Shown: positions 6,332 to 13,512, counted from the stretch's first letter. The stretch: 16,827 bases of DNA from Chloroflexota bacterium (GCA_016199405.1 JACQGS010000118.1:1-16827), one strand, 5' to 3'. The notes: generated from the sequence alone by a model not told the origin. Made by a program: numbers and translations.

Positions 6332-6360
6332 TTGACATCCGTCTCACCGCATACTACAAT
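6332..6360 (+). promoter_or_regulatory. Sigma70-type promoter for the AlkD-like gene
   Basis: TTGACA at 6332-6337, a 17-base spacer, then TACAAT at 6355-6360: eleven of twelve consensus positions. A start site about seven bases on would be 6367-6368, one or two bases before the ATG at 6369, predicting a leaderless or near-leaderless transcript. Confidence 0.8.
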
Positions 6361-6368
6361 CCGCGGCA

Positions 6369-7046
6369 ATGACCTACCCTCAAGTCTTCGCGCGATTAAA
6401 GCGTCAGCGCAATCCGCGCAATGTCGCCGGGATGGCGCGGTTTGGCATCAATCCCAAAAATACGCTCGGCATTTCGATTCCGACCTTGCGCACGCTCGCC
6501 AAGCAAATCGGCAGCGATCACGCGCTCGCGCAGAAACTCTGGGCGTCCGGCATTCACGAAGCGCGTATCCTGGCGTCCATGATTGACGAGCCGGCAAAAG
6601 TGACGCCGGCGCAGATGGATCGCTGGGTGCGCGCGTTCGATTCGTGGGACGTGTGCGATCAAGTCTGCATGAATCTGTTCGACAAAACGCCGCACGCGTG
6701 GAAGAAGGCAATCGAATGGAGCAAACGGTCGCGCGAGTTTGAAAAGCGCGCCGGGTTTGCGCTGATGGCTTGTCTCGCGTGGCATGACCAAACGGCAAGC
6801 GACGCGCAATTTGAAAAATTTCTGCCGCTCATCGCGCGCGGCGCGACCGACGAGCGCAATTTCGTGAAAAAGGCGGTGAACTGGGCATTGCGCGGAATCG
6901 GCAAGCGCAATCGCGCGCTTCAGCGCGCGGCAATCCGCGCGGCGCGGCACATCGCGCAAATGGAATCGCGCGCGGCGCGGTGGGTCGCGGCGGACGCGTT
7001 GCGCGAGTTGCAGAGCGCAACGGCGCAAAAGAAACTGCGGCTTTGA
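6369..7046 (+). CDS. AlkD-like DNA alkylation repair protein (HEAT-repeat DNA glycosylase)
   Basis: DNA glycosylase of the AlkC/AlkD family that removes bulky or positively charged alkylated bases such as N3- and N7-alkylpurines, built of HEAT-like helical repeats. The 225-aa length fits AlkD. The known active-site pattern is present: Trp93 and Asp97 in SWDVCDQ correspond to W109/D113 of Bacillus cereus AlkD, and Trp172 in VNWALRGIGKRN corresponds to W187 with matching spacing. The C-terminal half is very Arg/Ala rich, consistent with DNA contact. It is monocistronic, bracketed by terminators, with its own strong promoter. No Shine-Dalgarno precedes the ATG (only CCGCGGCA separates it from the -10 box), consistent with leaderless translation. 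Confidence 0.9.
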   Translation: MTYPQVFARLKRQRNPRNVAGMARFGINPKNTLGISIPTLRTLAKQIGSDHALAQKLWASGIHEARILASMIDEPAKVTPAQMDRWVRAFDSWDVCDQVCMNLFDKTPHAWKKAIEWSKRSREFEKRAGFALMACLAWHDQTASDAQFEKFLPLIARGATDERNFVKKAVNWALRGIGKRNRALQRAAIRAARHIAQMESRAARWVAADALRELQSATAQKKLRL

Positions 7047-7084
7047 TGTGCGACGCACTTTCGTAGTGCGGCGCACATTTTTTT
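7047..7084 (+). terminator. Rho-independent terminator after the AlkD-like gene
   Basis: TGTGCGACGCACT (7047-7059) pairs with AGTGCGGCGCACA (7065-7077), 13 bp with one mismatch, loop TTCGT, followed by seven T (7078-7084). The stem begins directly after the stop codon. Confidence 0.92.
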
Positions 7085-7092
7085 GACCCCAC

Positions 7093-7120
7093 TTGACACG
7101 CGGCGAAATAGGGCGATAAT
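7093..7120 (+). promoter_or_regulatory. Sigma70-type promoter of the ABC importer operon
   Basis: Perfect TTGACA (7093-7098), a 16-base spacer and GATAAT (7115-7120). The predicted start near 7127 leaves a leader of about 185 bases before the lipoprotein gene. Confidence 0.75.
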
Positions 7121-7312
7121 TTAGCGCAACCCCACTATGAATTCATTGCGCCCAACGAAGGGATTTGCAATTGCGCAACGATTGCGCCATGGTTTTTCAA
7201 CCCCGCCCCGATCGCAAAGGAATCACGCATTCGCCGTAAAGGAGGTGACGCCGCGCACAACTCTCACGCGTCTGCAATTTCCGATTCGCTCTAAAAAATC
7301 AGGAGGAGAAGA
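7121..7312 (+). other. Long 5' leader of the ABC operon with repeated ATTGCGC words and a stray consensus SD
   Basis: The leader holds ATTGCGC at 7145-7151, 7170-7176 and 7181-7187, plus a related AGCGCAAC at 7123-7130. The copy at 7170 contains the palindrome TTGCGCAA (7171-7178). AAAGGAGGTGA (7238-7248) is a perfect anti-SD complement but has no start codon 5-12 bases after it. The true Shine-Dalgarno of the lipoprotein gene is AGGAGGAG at 7301-7308. No known riboswitch fold was recognised. Confidence 0.5.
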
Positions 7313-7316
7313 ATGA
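7137..7316 (+). CDS. Possible 59-codon leader ORF overlapping the lipoprotein start
   Basis: An open frame from ATG 7137 ends in TGA at 7314-7316, overlapping the ATG of the lipoprotein gene (7313-7315) as ATGA. The predicted peptide is basic, begins MNSLRPTKGFAIAQRLRHGF, has no hydrophobic segment and matches no family I know. With the promoter above, its ATG would be about 10 bases from the mRNA start and lacks an SD. An ATGA overlap would allow translational coupling. A frame of this size is also easily open by chance in GC-rich DNA, so this is a weak call. Confidence 0.2.
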   Translation: MNSLRPTKGFAIAQRLRHGFSTPPRSQRNHAFAVKEVTPRTTLTRLQFPIRSKKSGGEE

Positions 7317-8422
7317 AAGTTCGTATATTGGTTTTCGCGCTGATCGCTTTCATCGCACTGCTGGCGGGGGCGTGCGCGCCGGCGGCAGCCCCGAGCGCGG
7401 CGGACACATTGTATGGAGCCGCCAAGACCGAAGCCGCGCTTTCGACCGTCGCGTTGCCGGACGATTGGCTGAACTATGGCGAAATGAAAGCCACGTTCCT
7501 CAAGAAATATCCCGGCATCAAACACAACGATCTCGATCCGCAAGCCGGTTCGCAAGATGAAATCAATGCGGTGAAGGCGAACAAGGACAATAAAGGTCCG
7601 CAAGCGCCGGATGTTCTGGATGTCGGCTTTGCGTTTGCGCCGACATTGAAGGGCGAGAGTCTTTGTTTGCCCTACAAAGTCGCGACGTGGGATTCGATTC
7701 CCGCCGACTTGAAAGATCCGGATGGTTGCTGGTACGGCGATTACTATGGCGTGTTCTCGTTCGCGGTGAACAAGACCGTCGTCAAGAATATTCCGGGGGA
7801 TTGGGCGGATTTGTTGAAACCGGAATACAAAAACAGCATCGCGATCGACGGGGATCCGCTCGCGTCGAATCAGGCCCAGCAATCGGTTTACGCCGCCGCG
7901 CTCGCGAATGGCGGTTCGTTGGCTGATGCAACCAAAGGGTTGGACTTTTTCGCGCAGTTGGCAAAAGCCGGCAATTTGGTGCCGGTGATCGGCGATCAAT
8001 CGAAACTTGCCAAAGGCGAAACGCCGATCCTGATTACGTGGGACTATCTCGCGCTCGGCTACAAAGATATCCTCAAAGGCAATCCGGATATCGAAGTGGT
8101 CATCCCAAAGTCCGGCGTTTTTGGCGGCGTCTACATTCAGGCGATCAGCGCGTACGCGCCGCGCCCGAATGCCGCGAAATTGTGGATGGAATTCCTGTAC
8201 TCGGACGAGGGTCAATTGATTTGGCTCAAGGGTTTTGGGCATCCCATTCGCTATAACGACCTGGTGAAACGCAACGTCATCCCCGCGGATTTGGCAAAGA
8301 AACTGCCCGCCGCGGAATTGTACGCCAAAGCGGTCTTCCCGACTGGCGCCCAAGTGAGCGCCGCGCGCAAGCAAGTTGGAGACAACTGGGAAAAAACCGT
8401 CGGCGTCAAAATCGCGAAATAA
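7313..8422 (+). CDS. ABC transporter substrate-binding lipoprotein (AfuA/PotD-like, family 1)
   Basis: Extracytoplasmic solute receptor anchored by a lipid. The signal segment is residues 1-20 (MKVR followed by a hydrophobic run), with Cys21 in LLAGAC as probable lipid attachment site; the Ala/Pro-rich tail after it is typical of a lipoprotein linker. The mature part reads as a two-lobe type II binding protein: PDDWLNYGEMKATFLKKYPGI, PDVLDVGFAFAP, DYYGVFSFAVNK, SIAIDGDPLASNQAQQSV, ILITWDYLALGYKD, LWMEFLYSDEGQLIWLKGFGHPIRY. These match the COG1840-type iron/polyamine/phosphonate receptor group. The AGGAGGAG ribosome site fixes the ATG at 7313. It is the first gene of the importer operon. Putative polyamine-class transport is the likeliest annotation; Fe(III), thiamine or amine osmolytes cannot be excluded. 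Confidence 0.85.
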   Translation: MKVRILVFALIAFIALLAGACAPAAAPSAADTLYGAAKTEAALSTVALPDDWLNYGEMKATFLKKYPGIKHNDLDPQAGSQDEINAVKANKDNKGPQAPDVLDVGFAFAPTLKGESLCLPYKVATWDSIPADLKDPDGCWYGDYYGVFSFAVNKTVVKNIPGDWADLLKPEYKNSIAIDGDPLASNQAQQSVYAAALANGGSLADATKGLDFFAQLAKAGNLVPVIGDQSKLAKGETPILITWDYLALGYKDILKGNPDIEVVIPKSGVFGGVYIQAISAYAPRPNAAKLWMEFLYSDEGQLIWLKGFGHPIRYNDLVKRNVIPADLAKKLPAAELYAKAVFPTGAQVSAARKQVGDNWEKTVGVKIAK

Positions 8423-8441
8423 ACCTCACCACCTCACCCCC

Positions 8442-8470
8442 TTCCCCCTCTCCTAATCGGAGAGGGGGAA
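8442..8470. repeat. Perfect hairpin repeat between lipoprotein and first permease genes
   Basis: TTCCCCCTCTCC (8442-8453) and GGAGAGGGGGAA (8459-8470) are perfect complements, with loop TAATC. No T-tract follows, so it is more likely to stabilise the upstream mRNA end or attenuate expression than to terminate fully. Adjacent C-rich and G-rich words (CCTCACC, GAGGGGAGGGG) belong to the same repeat; the latter doubles as the Shine-Dalgarno of the permease. Confidence 0.85.
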
Positions 8471-8489
8471 TTGAGGGGAGGGGTTTGAT

Positions 8490-9383
8490 ATGCAAACCAC
8501 CACCACGCTTCCCGCTCCCTCCGCACCGCGCGCGCGAGCGTTTTCATTCGCCTGGCTCGGCGTCGTGCCCTTTTTTCTTTTTGCCATCCTCTTTTTGATT
8601 CTTCCCTCGGGCATTCTGCTCATCGGCAGTGTGCAAAACGCGCGCGGCGAATTCACGCTGGAAAATTTCGGCGGCTTGTTTCAAGAATCGATCGCCAATT
8701 CGTACATCCTTAGTTTACAGCTCAGCGTGACCACCGCCGTCGTCGGCGGCATCTTTGGTTTTTTGCTCGCGTACGCCGCGATCCTCGGCGGCTTGCCGCG
8801 TTCCGTTCGCACCACGCTGCTGACCTTTTCCGGCGTCGCGTCGAATTTCGCCGGCGTGCCGCTTGCGTTCGCGTTTATCGCGACGCTCGGACGCTTGGGC
8901 TTTGTGACCGTCCTTCTCAAGGACCTGCTTGGCTTTGATCTGAATCAAACCGGCTTTTCCGTCTTTGGCTTTCTCAGTTTGACGCTGACGTACATTTATT
9001 TCCAATTTCCGCTGATGGTGCTCATCATTGCGCCGGCGCTCGACGGCTTGAAAAAAGAATGGCGCGAAGCCGCGGAAAACTTGGGCGCGAGTGCCTGGCA
9101 ATATTGGCGCATCGTCGCGTTTCCGGTGCTCCTGCCGTCCATTCTCGGCACGATGATTTTGCTTTTTAGCAACGCGTTCGGCGCGGTCGCGACGGCGTAC
9201 GCGCTGACCGGCGGAAATTTCCCGCTCGCGACCATATTGATCTTTCGGCAAATTCGCGGCGAGGTCTTGGGGAATCCGGGCTTGGGCTATGCCGTCGCCG
9301 TGGGCATGGTGATCATCATGGGCGGCTCGCTCGCGATTTATTATTTCTTGCAGCGCAAAACTGAGCGATGGTTGAAGCAATGA
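8490..9383 (+). CDS. ABC transporter permease 1 (PotB-like)
   Basis: Inner-membrane permease of the binding-protein-dependent family, 297 aa. Hydrophobic segments begin at about residue 20 (WLGVVPFFLFAILFLILPSG), with others consistent with six spans. The cytoplasmic EAA loop that docks the ATPase is clear: EWREAAENLGASAWQYWRIV, from residue 190, followed by FPVLLPSILG. The start at 8490 is preceded by GAGGGGAGGGG, part of the hairpin repeat. The next permease starts a few bases after its TGA, indicating translational coupling. It pairs with permease 2 to form the channel. Confidence 0.9.
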   Translation: MQTTTTLPAPSAPRARAFSFAWLGVVPFFLFAILFLILPSGILLIGSVQNARGEFTLENFGGLFQESIANSYILSLQLSVTTAVVGGIFGFLLAYAAILGGLPRSVRTTLLTFSGVASNFAGVPLAFAFIATLGRLGFVTVLLKDLLGFDLNQTGFSVFGFLSLTLTYIYFQFPLMVLIIAPALDGLKKEWREAAENLGASAWQYWRIVAFPVLLPSILGTMILLFSNAFGAVATAYALTGGNFPLATILIFRQIRGEVLGNPGLGYAVAVGMVIIMGGSLAIYYFLQRKTERWLKQ

Positions 9384-9390
9384 GGCGATG

Positions 9391-10179
9391 ATGAAAAAAT
9401 TTCCGATCTGGTCCTGGCTGATGATCTTGCTCGGCTTTACGTATTTTTTGCTGCCGCTCATCGGCACGTTGGATTTTTCGCTCCGCATTCTCAAAGATCA
9501 ATTGTCGCTCGACGCCTACGTTAACGTGCTCAATGCCGTACGTTTTCAAAATACGTTCACCTATTCGTTCACGATGGCGCTCTGGACGATCGTCGCGTGC
9601 ACGCTGCTCGTCGCGCCGACGGCGTATTGGGTGCATCTCAAACTGCCGCATCTGCGTCCGGTTATCGAATTCATCACGCTGTTGACGTTTGTGGTGCCGG
9701 CGATCCTGCTCGTCTTTGGACTGATTCGCATCTATAGCCGTCCGCCGCTCTCGTTGATGGAAAGTGAAATCGGCAGCGATTTTCTTTTGGTCATGGGGTA
9801 CGTCTCGCTCGCGCTGCCGTACATGTACCGCGCGGTGGATAACGGCTTGCGCGCGATTGATGTGCGCACGTTGACCGAAGCCGCGCAAAGTTTGGGCGCG
9901 GGCTGGCGCATCATTCTATTCTCCGTCATCTTTCCGAATCTGCGCGCCGCGCTGCTCTCCGGCGCGTTCCTGACGTTCGCGACCGTCATCGGCGAATTTA
10001 CGATCGCGACCTTTCTCGCGCGCCCTGCCTTTGGTCCGTATATGGCGAATCTCGGACAGACGCGCCCGTACGAATCGACCGCGTTGACGATCATCAGTCT
10101 CGCGCTGACGTGGGCTTCGATCGGAATGATTCAATTGCTCGGCCGCGGCGCGCAAGGGCAACTCGTGGGAACGCGATAA
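9391..10179 (+). CDS. ABC transporter permease 2 (PotC-like)
   Basis: Second inner-membrane permease, 262 aa from the ATG at 9391. An adjacent ATG at 9388 adds one Met; GAGG at 9382-9385 is better spaced from 9391. Residues 1-30 contain the first span (WLMILLGFTYFLLPLIGTLDF). The EAA loop is LTEAAQSLGAGWRIILFSVIFP with its Glu at about 163. LLTFVVPAILLVFGLI and the C-terminal SLALTWASIGMIQLLG are further spans. It follows permease 1 by only a few bases and is the partner half of the channel. A 17-bp hairpin follows before the ATPase gene. Confidence 0.9.
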   Translation: MKKFPIWSWLMILLGFTYFLLPLIGTLDFSLRILKDQLSLDAYVNVLNAVRFQNTFTYSFTMALWTIVACTLLVAPTAYWVHLKLPHLRPVIEFITLLTFVVPAILLVFGLIRIYSRPPLSLMESEIGSDFLLVMGYVSLALPYMYRAVDNGLRAIDVRTLTEAAQSLGAGWRIILFSVIFPNLRAALLSGAFLTFATVIGEFTIATFLARPAFGPYMANLGQTRPYESTALTIISLALTWASIGMIQLLGRGAQGQLVGTR

Positions 10180-10198
10180 TCATAGTCGAATAGTCGAG

Positions 10199-10240
10199 TA
10201 GTCACATAGTCGAATCCTCGACTATTCGACTATGTGACTA
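10199..10240. repeat. 17-bp perfect hairpin in the permease-ATPase spacer
   Basis: TAGTCACATAGTCGAAT (10199-10215) is the exact complement of ATTCGACTATGTGACTA (10224-10240), with an 8-base loop. It lies within a longer run of degenerate ATAGTCGA/GACTA words from about 10180 to 10255. It ends 19 bases before the ATPase start codon, with no T-tract and no evident SD. A long stem this close to a start could limit ATPase translation or mark an mRNA processing point. Confidence 0.9.
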
Positions 10241-10259
10241 TCTGACTACAGGACTAACA

Positions 10260-11324
10260 ATGTCTTTTCTTGAACTCAACAACGTTCGCAAAACATTCGG
10301 ACAAACCGACGCGGTGCGCGCCTTCAACCTGCAAGTCGAACGCGGCGAATTCGTTTCGTTCCTCGGTCCGAGCGGTTGCGGCAAAACCACCACGCTCCGC
10401 ATGATCGCCGGATTTGAATTGCCGACCTCCGGCGCGATTGTGATCAACGGCGACGATGTCACCTACAAGCCGCCGCAAAAACGCAACACGGGTATGGTGT
10501 TTCAATCCTACGCGCTCTTTCCGAATATGACCGTCGGCGACAATATCGGCTTTGGGCTCAAGATTGCCGGCGAACCAAAAAGCGCGATCCAAAAACGCGT
10601 CGACGAAATGCTGGCGATCATCAAAATGGAAAAGTTTGGCGCGCGGTATCCCTATCAACTCTCCGGCGGTCAGCAACAGCGCGTCGCGCTCGCGCGCGCC
10701 ATCGCGATTCGCCCGCAAGTGCTTTTGCTCGACGAGCCGCTCTCCGCGCTCGACGCGAAAATTCGCGTCTCGCTCCGCCAAGAAATTCGCGCGATCCAGC
10801 AGAAACTCGGCATCACCACCATCTATGTCACGCACGATCAGGAAGAAGCGTTGTCGCTTTCGGATCGCGTTGTTGTGATGAACGACGGACGCATCGAACA
10901 GGTCGGCACGCCATTTGAAATCTACAATTTCCCGACGACCGAATTCGCCGCGCAATTCGTCGGCACGCTCAACACGATTCAAGCCACGGTGCGCGATGCC
11001 GCGCGCGGCGCGCTAATCGTCGCCAATCAAGAAATCACGACGTCGCAAAAACTCGACGGCTTGCGCAACGGCGACGCGCATTCGATTGCCATTCGTCCCG
11101 AACGCGTCAGTTTCGCGGCGGACGGCAAGAAACCGAACGTGTTGAACGTGCGCATCGAGAACATTACCTTTCTCGGCTCGATCGTGCGCGTGCAAGTCAG
11201 CGCGGGCGAGAATATTTTTTATATGGACACGTTCAACAATCCGTTTCTCTCGCTGCCGAAGATTGGCGACCACGCCGAGGTGACTTTCTCAAAAGAAGCG
11301 GTGCTGGTTTTGAAGAATAAATGA
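10260..11324 (+). CDS. ABC transporter ATP-binding protein (PotA/FbpC-like)
   Basis: Cytoplasmic ATPase driving the importer. Walker A GPSGCGKTT begins at residue 36; the Q-loop is VFQSYALFPNMTV; the signature LSGGQQQR is at about 134; Walker B LLLLDEPLSALD is at about 155; the H-loop is VTHDQEEALSLSD. The C-terminal third (from about residue 240) is a TOBE-type regulatory domain with IAIRPERVSF. At 354 aa it fits the PotA/MalK-like group. The ATG at 10260 begins MSFLELNNVRKTFG, a normal family start, though only weak SD-like sequence precedes it because the spacer is filled by the hairpin repeat. It is the last gene of the operon and is followed by the terminator at 11331-11363. Confidence 0.93.
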   Translation: MSFLELNNVRKTFGQTDAVRAFNLQVERGEFVSFLGPSGCGKTTTLRMIAGFELPTSGAIVINGDDVTYKPPQKRNTGMVFQSYALFPNMTVGDNIGFGLKIAGEPKSAIQKRVDEMLAIIKMEKFGARYPYQLSGGQQQRVALARAIAIRPQVLLLDEPLSALDAKIRVSLRQEIRAIQQKLGITTIYVTHDQEEALSLSDRVVVMNDGRIEQVGTPFEIYNFPTTEFAAQFVGTLNTIQATVRDAARGALIVANQEITTSQKLDGLRNGDAHSIAIRPERVSFAADGKKPNVLNVRIENITFLGSIVRVQVSAGENIFYMDTFNNPFLSLPKIGDHAEVTFSKEAVLVLKNK

Positions 11325-11330
11325 AAGACA

Positions 11331-11363
11331 AGACCCGAAGGATTTTCAAAACCCTTCGGGTCT
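11331..11363. terminator. Hairpin terminator between convergent ABC operon and GCS2 gene
   Basis: AGACCCGAAGG (11331-11341) pairs perfectly with CCTTCGGGTCT (11353-11363); the loop contains TTTTCAAAA. T-rich sequence follows on both sides (ATCATTATTT on plus, TCTTTCATTTATT on minus), so it may act in both directions. The minus-strand ligase gene runs into it: its last codons, read IRPEGF, and its TGA (11346-11348) lie inside the hairpin. Confidence 0.75.
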
Positions 11364-12734
11364 AATCATTATTTCCTCCGACAACCCCTTCATCCCCCTC
11401 CGCTGAAAAATCTTCCTCGCCCTCATCCCCGGCGGTTCTTGCCGTTCGATTCTCTCCCATACCGGCGCGAGAAATTTCTCCTCGCCGCGTCCGCGCGACT
11501 GCAAGCCCTTTTCAGCGATTCGCGCCAACTCCGCGATCATCCGCGGCGCCGGCTCTTTTGCCTTCAGCCCCGCGCGCAAAACATTGCGCCGATACGCGCG
11601 CATTGTGCCCCACGCTCGATTGCCCAACGCCTCCGCAAAGTACGCGGCGACTTGCGGCAACGACTCAACCCACCCGACAATCAACGCGTTCGCCGCAAAC
11701 GGCTCATCGCGCGGTTGTTGGCACGCCGGGCGAACCTCGATTGTCGATTTGCCGACGCGCGCGCGCGCAGAATTCCAGACGTAATGCTCGTGCCAGAGGA
11801 ACTCGTCGAAGAGATGAAGAGATTGAGAGGTCAAGAGATTGAAGAATGGTTGGTTGAATTTCTTGTAGTTGTGCTTTCCGGAGAGAACAAAGCATTTGTA
11901 TTCGCACAAGTAGCGGATGAAATCTTCGAGGGACTCGAATTTGCGCGGCGTCATGCCATAACGCGTCTCGCCTAAATCTGTGAGCAATCCTTCGCGTTCC
12001 GAAACAAATGCGCCCGCGCGTCCAGCGTACACGCTCGAATTCGCGCACAACGCGATCAGCGGCGCGGAGAGCAAGTTCATATAGTTGATCGCGTCGAGCA
12101 ATTCCGCGCGGCAAATGTCCACGTGCGTTTGGTCGGCGGCAGTCGTCGTCAGTTTCAGCCACGGCGCGCCAATCGCGCCGTACAGCGCGCGATAATGCTT
12201 GCGCGGCGTCATCAGTTCGAGCGATGGGCGCGTGCGCGGCTGAATACCGAACCCGAGCAAAAACATTTCGCGCTCCGCCGCGACGCGTGTGACGAGTGAA
12301 ACCGCCTTTTCAAATTCGCGCTGCAGTTCGAACAGATCATCGCAGGGCTTGAACGCGAGTTCGATCGTGCCGCGCCCAACCTCGACGGCGACTTCCAACC
12401 CGTCGCGTTGCGCGGCGATGAGGATTGGGTGATTCGGTGATTGGGTTATGAGGTGAGTGGCATCGTAACGCGGCGAGAATCCGTGTCTATCAACGAGTCT
12501 TTGCAAAATCGCGCCGACATCGCCTGCGCGTCCATCGCGCGTCACAACCGGAAACTCCGCCTCCCTGCCGATTTTGCGGAGGGGGCGGAGTTGCTCTCTG
12601 AATTGGGATTCAAATTGTGCCGCGATTTGTTTGATTCCATCGCTCACCAAGTCATTTGGACGCGGACACCTGCACTTGCGTGCGGTGCAAGTGTGGACGC
12701 GGACAAACGCGGATTTTTCTTTATCTGTGTTCAT
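11346..12734 (-). CDS. Glutamate-cysteine ligase family protein (GCS2)
   Basis: ATP-dependent carboxylate-amine ligase of the GCS2 family, whose best-known reaction joins glutamate and cysteine in the first step of glutathione synthesis. Family marks: IGREAEFPVV (residues 55-64), VEVGRGTIELAFKPCDDL, TPRKHYRALYG, TTTAADQTHVDI, NSSVYAGRAGAFVSER, and the C-terminal IEVRPACQQP. From ATG 12734 the product is 462 aa. The first ~29 residues are encoded by the CCGCGTTAATCCGCGTCC-type repeat, and a GTG at 12647 (VSDGIKQIAAQF) may be the true start, giving 433 aa. The HAD gene ends five bases upstream, so the two are probably co-transcribed. Repeat-like segments are read in frame at 11809-11848 and 12422-12452, and the C-terminus lies in the terminator. 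The actual substrate pair is not certain. Confidence 0.8.
   Translation of the reverse strand: MNTDKEKSAFVRVHTCTARKCRCPRPNDLVSDGIKQIAAQFESQFREQLRPLRKIGREAEFPVVTRDGRAGDVGAILQRLVDRHGFSPRYDATHLITQSPNHPILIAAQRDGLEVAVEVGRGTIELAFKPCDDLFELQREFEKAVSLVTRVAAEREMFLLGFGIQPRTRPSLELMTPRKHYRALYGAIGAPWLKLTTTAADQTHVDICRAELLDAINYMNLLSAPLIALCANSSVYAGRAGAFVSEREGLLTDLGETRYGMTPRKFESLEDFIRYLCEYKCFVLSGKHNYKKFNQPFFNLLTSQSLHLFDEFLWHEHYVWNSARARVGKSTIEVRPACQQPRDEPFAANALIVGWVESLPQVAAYFAEALGNRAWGTMRAYRRNVLRAGLKAKEPAPRMIAELARIAEKGLQSRGRGEEKFLAPVWERIERQEPPGMRARKIFQRRGMKGLSEEIMIRPEGF
11809..11848. repeat. In-frame AGAGATTGA-type words inside the GCS2 gene
   Basis: Degenerate AGAGATGA, AGAGATTGAGAG and AGAGATTGAAG words occur in succession on the plus strand. 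The ligase reads them in reverse as a segment including LLTSQSLHLFDEF. Composition resembles the AGAGATTAGAGAT words at 1257-1269 and 15217-15244. Confidence 0.45.
12422..12452. repeat. In-frame GATTGGGTGATTC word repeat inside the GCS2 gene
   Basis: GATTGGGT, GATTCGGT and GATTGGGT follow one another on the plus strand. The ligase reads the complement as ITQSPNHPI, breaking up otherwise family-like sequence (FSPRYDATH ... AAQRDGLEV). Confidence 0.55.
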
Positions 12735-12753
12735 CCGCGTTAATCCGCGTCCA
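12655..12753. repeat. CCGCGT word repeat at the HAD/GCS2 junction
   Basis: Multiple GGACGCGG/CCGCGTCC words lie at both ends. CCGCGTTAATCCGCGTCCA (12735-12753) recurs exactly at 14631-14649. A small inverted repeat CACTTGC/GCAAGTG sits at 12673-12693. The region encodes the last HAD residues with their stop and the annotated first residues of the GCS2 protein. Confidence 0.75.
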
Positions 12754-13492
12754 ATTTTCTTATGGCTTGAGGCAAATCAGAAAACGCGCGGCAGATGGTG
12801 TGTGCGCGCGTGTTCGCACTCGCGCGATCGATCGCGCCGGTGAACAAAATTGCTTTCATGCCGGCGGCGAGCGCGCCCTCCACGTCGTTACTCTCGCGGT
12901 CGCCGACGTGCGCGATATTTTCCAGCGGCACGCCCAACTCGTTTGCCGCGCGTTCAAAGACCGCGCGCGCGGGCTTCGACGCGCCGGCTTCATCGGAGAA
13001 AACGAGCGAGCGAAAATAATTTAGCACGCCTTGGCGTTCTAGTAGCGTACGAATTCCACGCCCCGAGACATTGATCGTATCCGAAATTATTCCGAGCGCA
13101 TAACGCCGCGATAATTCTGCCAGCGTTTCAGTGACGCCCGGCACGAAAAGCGGCGGAATAAGCACGCCCACATCTTCGATTTTGCGCGCAAGATGTTCAA
13201 GTCCAGGCGCGGGGGGAATCTGGAGCGCGTCATACAACTCGCGCAGACGCGCGGACACCGGCGGCGTCCGCTGTTCATTCTTCCAGTGATAATTGAAACG
13301 TTCACGGACGCGCGCGTATGCCTCGACGATTTGCTCGGGCTGAATCGCGGGATGCTGGGAAATGATTTCATCGACCAGCAATTGCAGAATCGCTTGTGCG
13401 CCCGTCGGCAAGCCGAGCGCGGCGCGGCGCGGCTCGTCCGAATTGTCCGCGACGAGCGTGTCCCAGAAATCAAAGGTGATGGCGTGGATCAT
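12740..13492 (-). CDS. HAD-superfamily hydrolase
   Basis: Haloacid dehalogenase-type phosphohydrolase, 250 aa. All four motifs are visible: motif I FDFWDTLV with the nucleophile Asp8 and the acid/base Asp11, motif II SDT (137-139), motif III Lys173 in GASKP, and motif IV GDRESND (Asp198, Asp203). The helical cap between about residues 20 and 110 is of the size seen in the phosphoglycolate phosphatase/YjjG group. The substrate cannot be named from sequence. The ATG at 13492 is preceded by a weak AGG. It overlaps nothing upstream and is followed after five bases by the GCS2 start, suggesting one transcript. The last residues (KLDAD) and the stop come from the CCGCGT repeat. Confidence 0.88.
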   Translation of the reverse strand: MIHAITFDFWDTLVADNSDEPRRAALGLPTGAQAILQLLVDEIISQHPAIQPEQIVEAYARVRERFNYHWKNEQRTPPVSARLRELYDALQIPPAPGLEHLARKIEDVGVLIPPLFVPGVTETLAELSRRYALGIISDTINVSGRGIRTLLERQGVLNYFRSLVFSDEAGASKPARAVFERAANELGVPLENIAHVGDRESNDVEGALAAGMKAILFTGAIDRASANTRAHTICRAFSDLPQAIRKLDAD

Positions 13493-13512
13493 ATTTGAAA
13501 CCTAAAATCAAT

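Noticed and set aside
7223..8374. A 383-codon open frame antisense to the substrate-binding lipoprotein
   Set aside because: The plus-strand gene has a signal peptide, a strong SD and clear homology; the antisense product is Arg-rich without domains.
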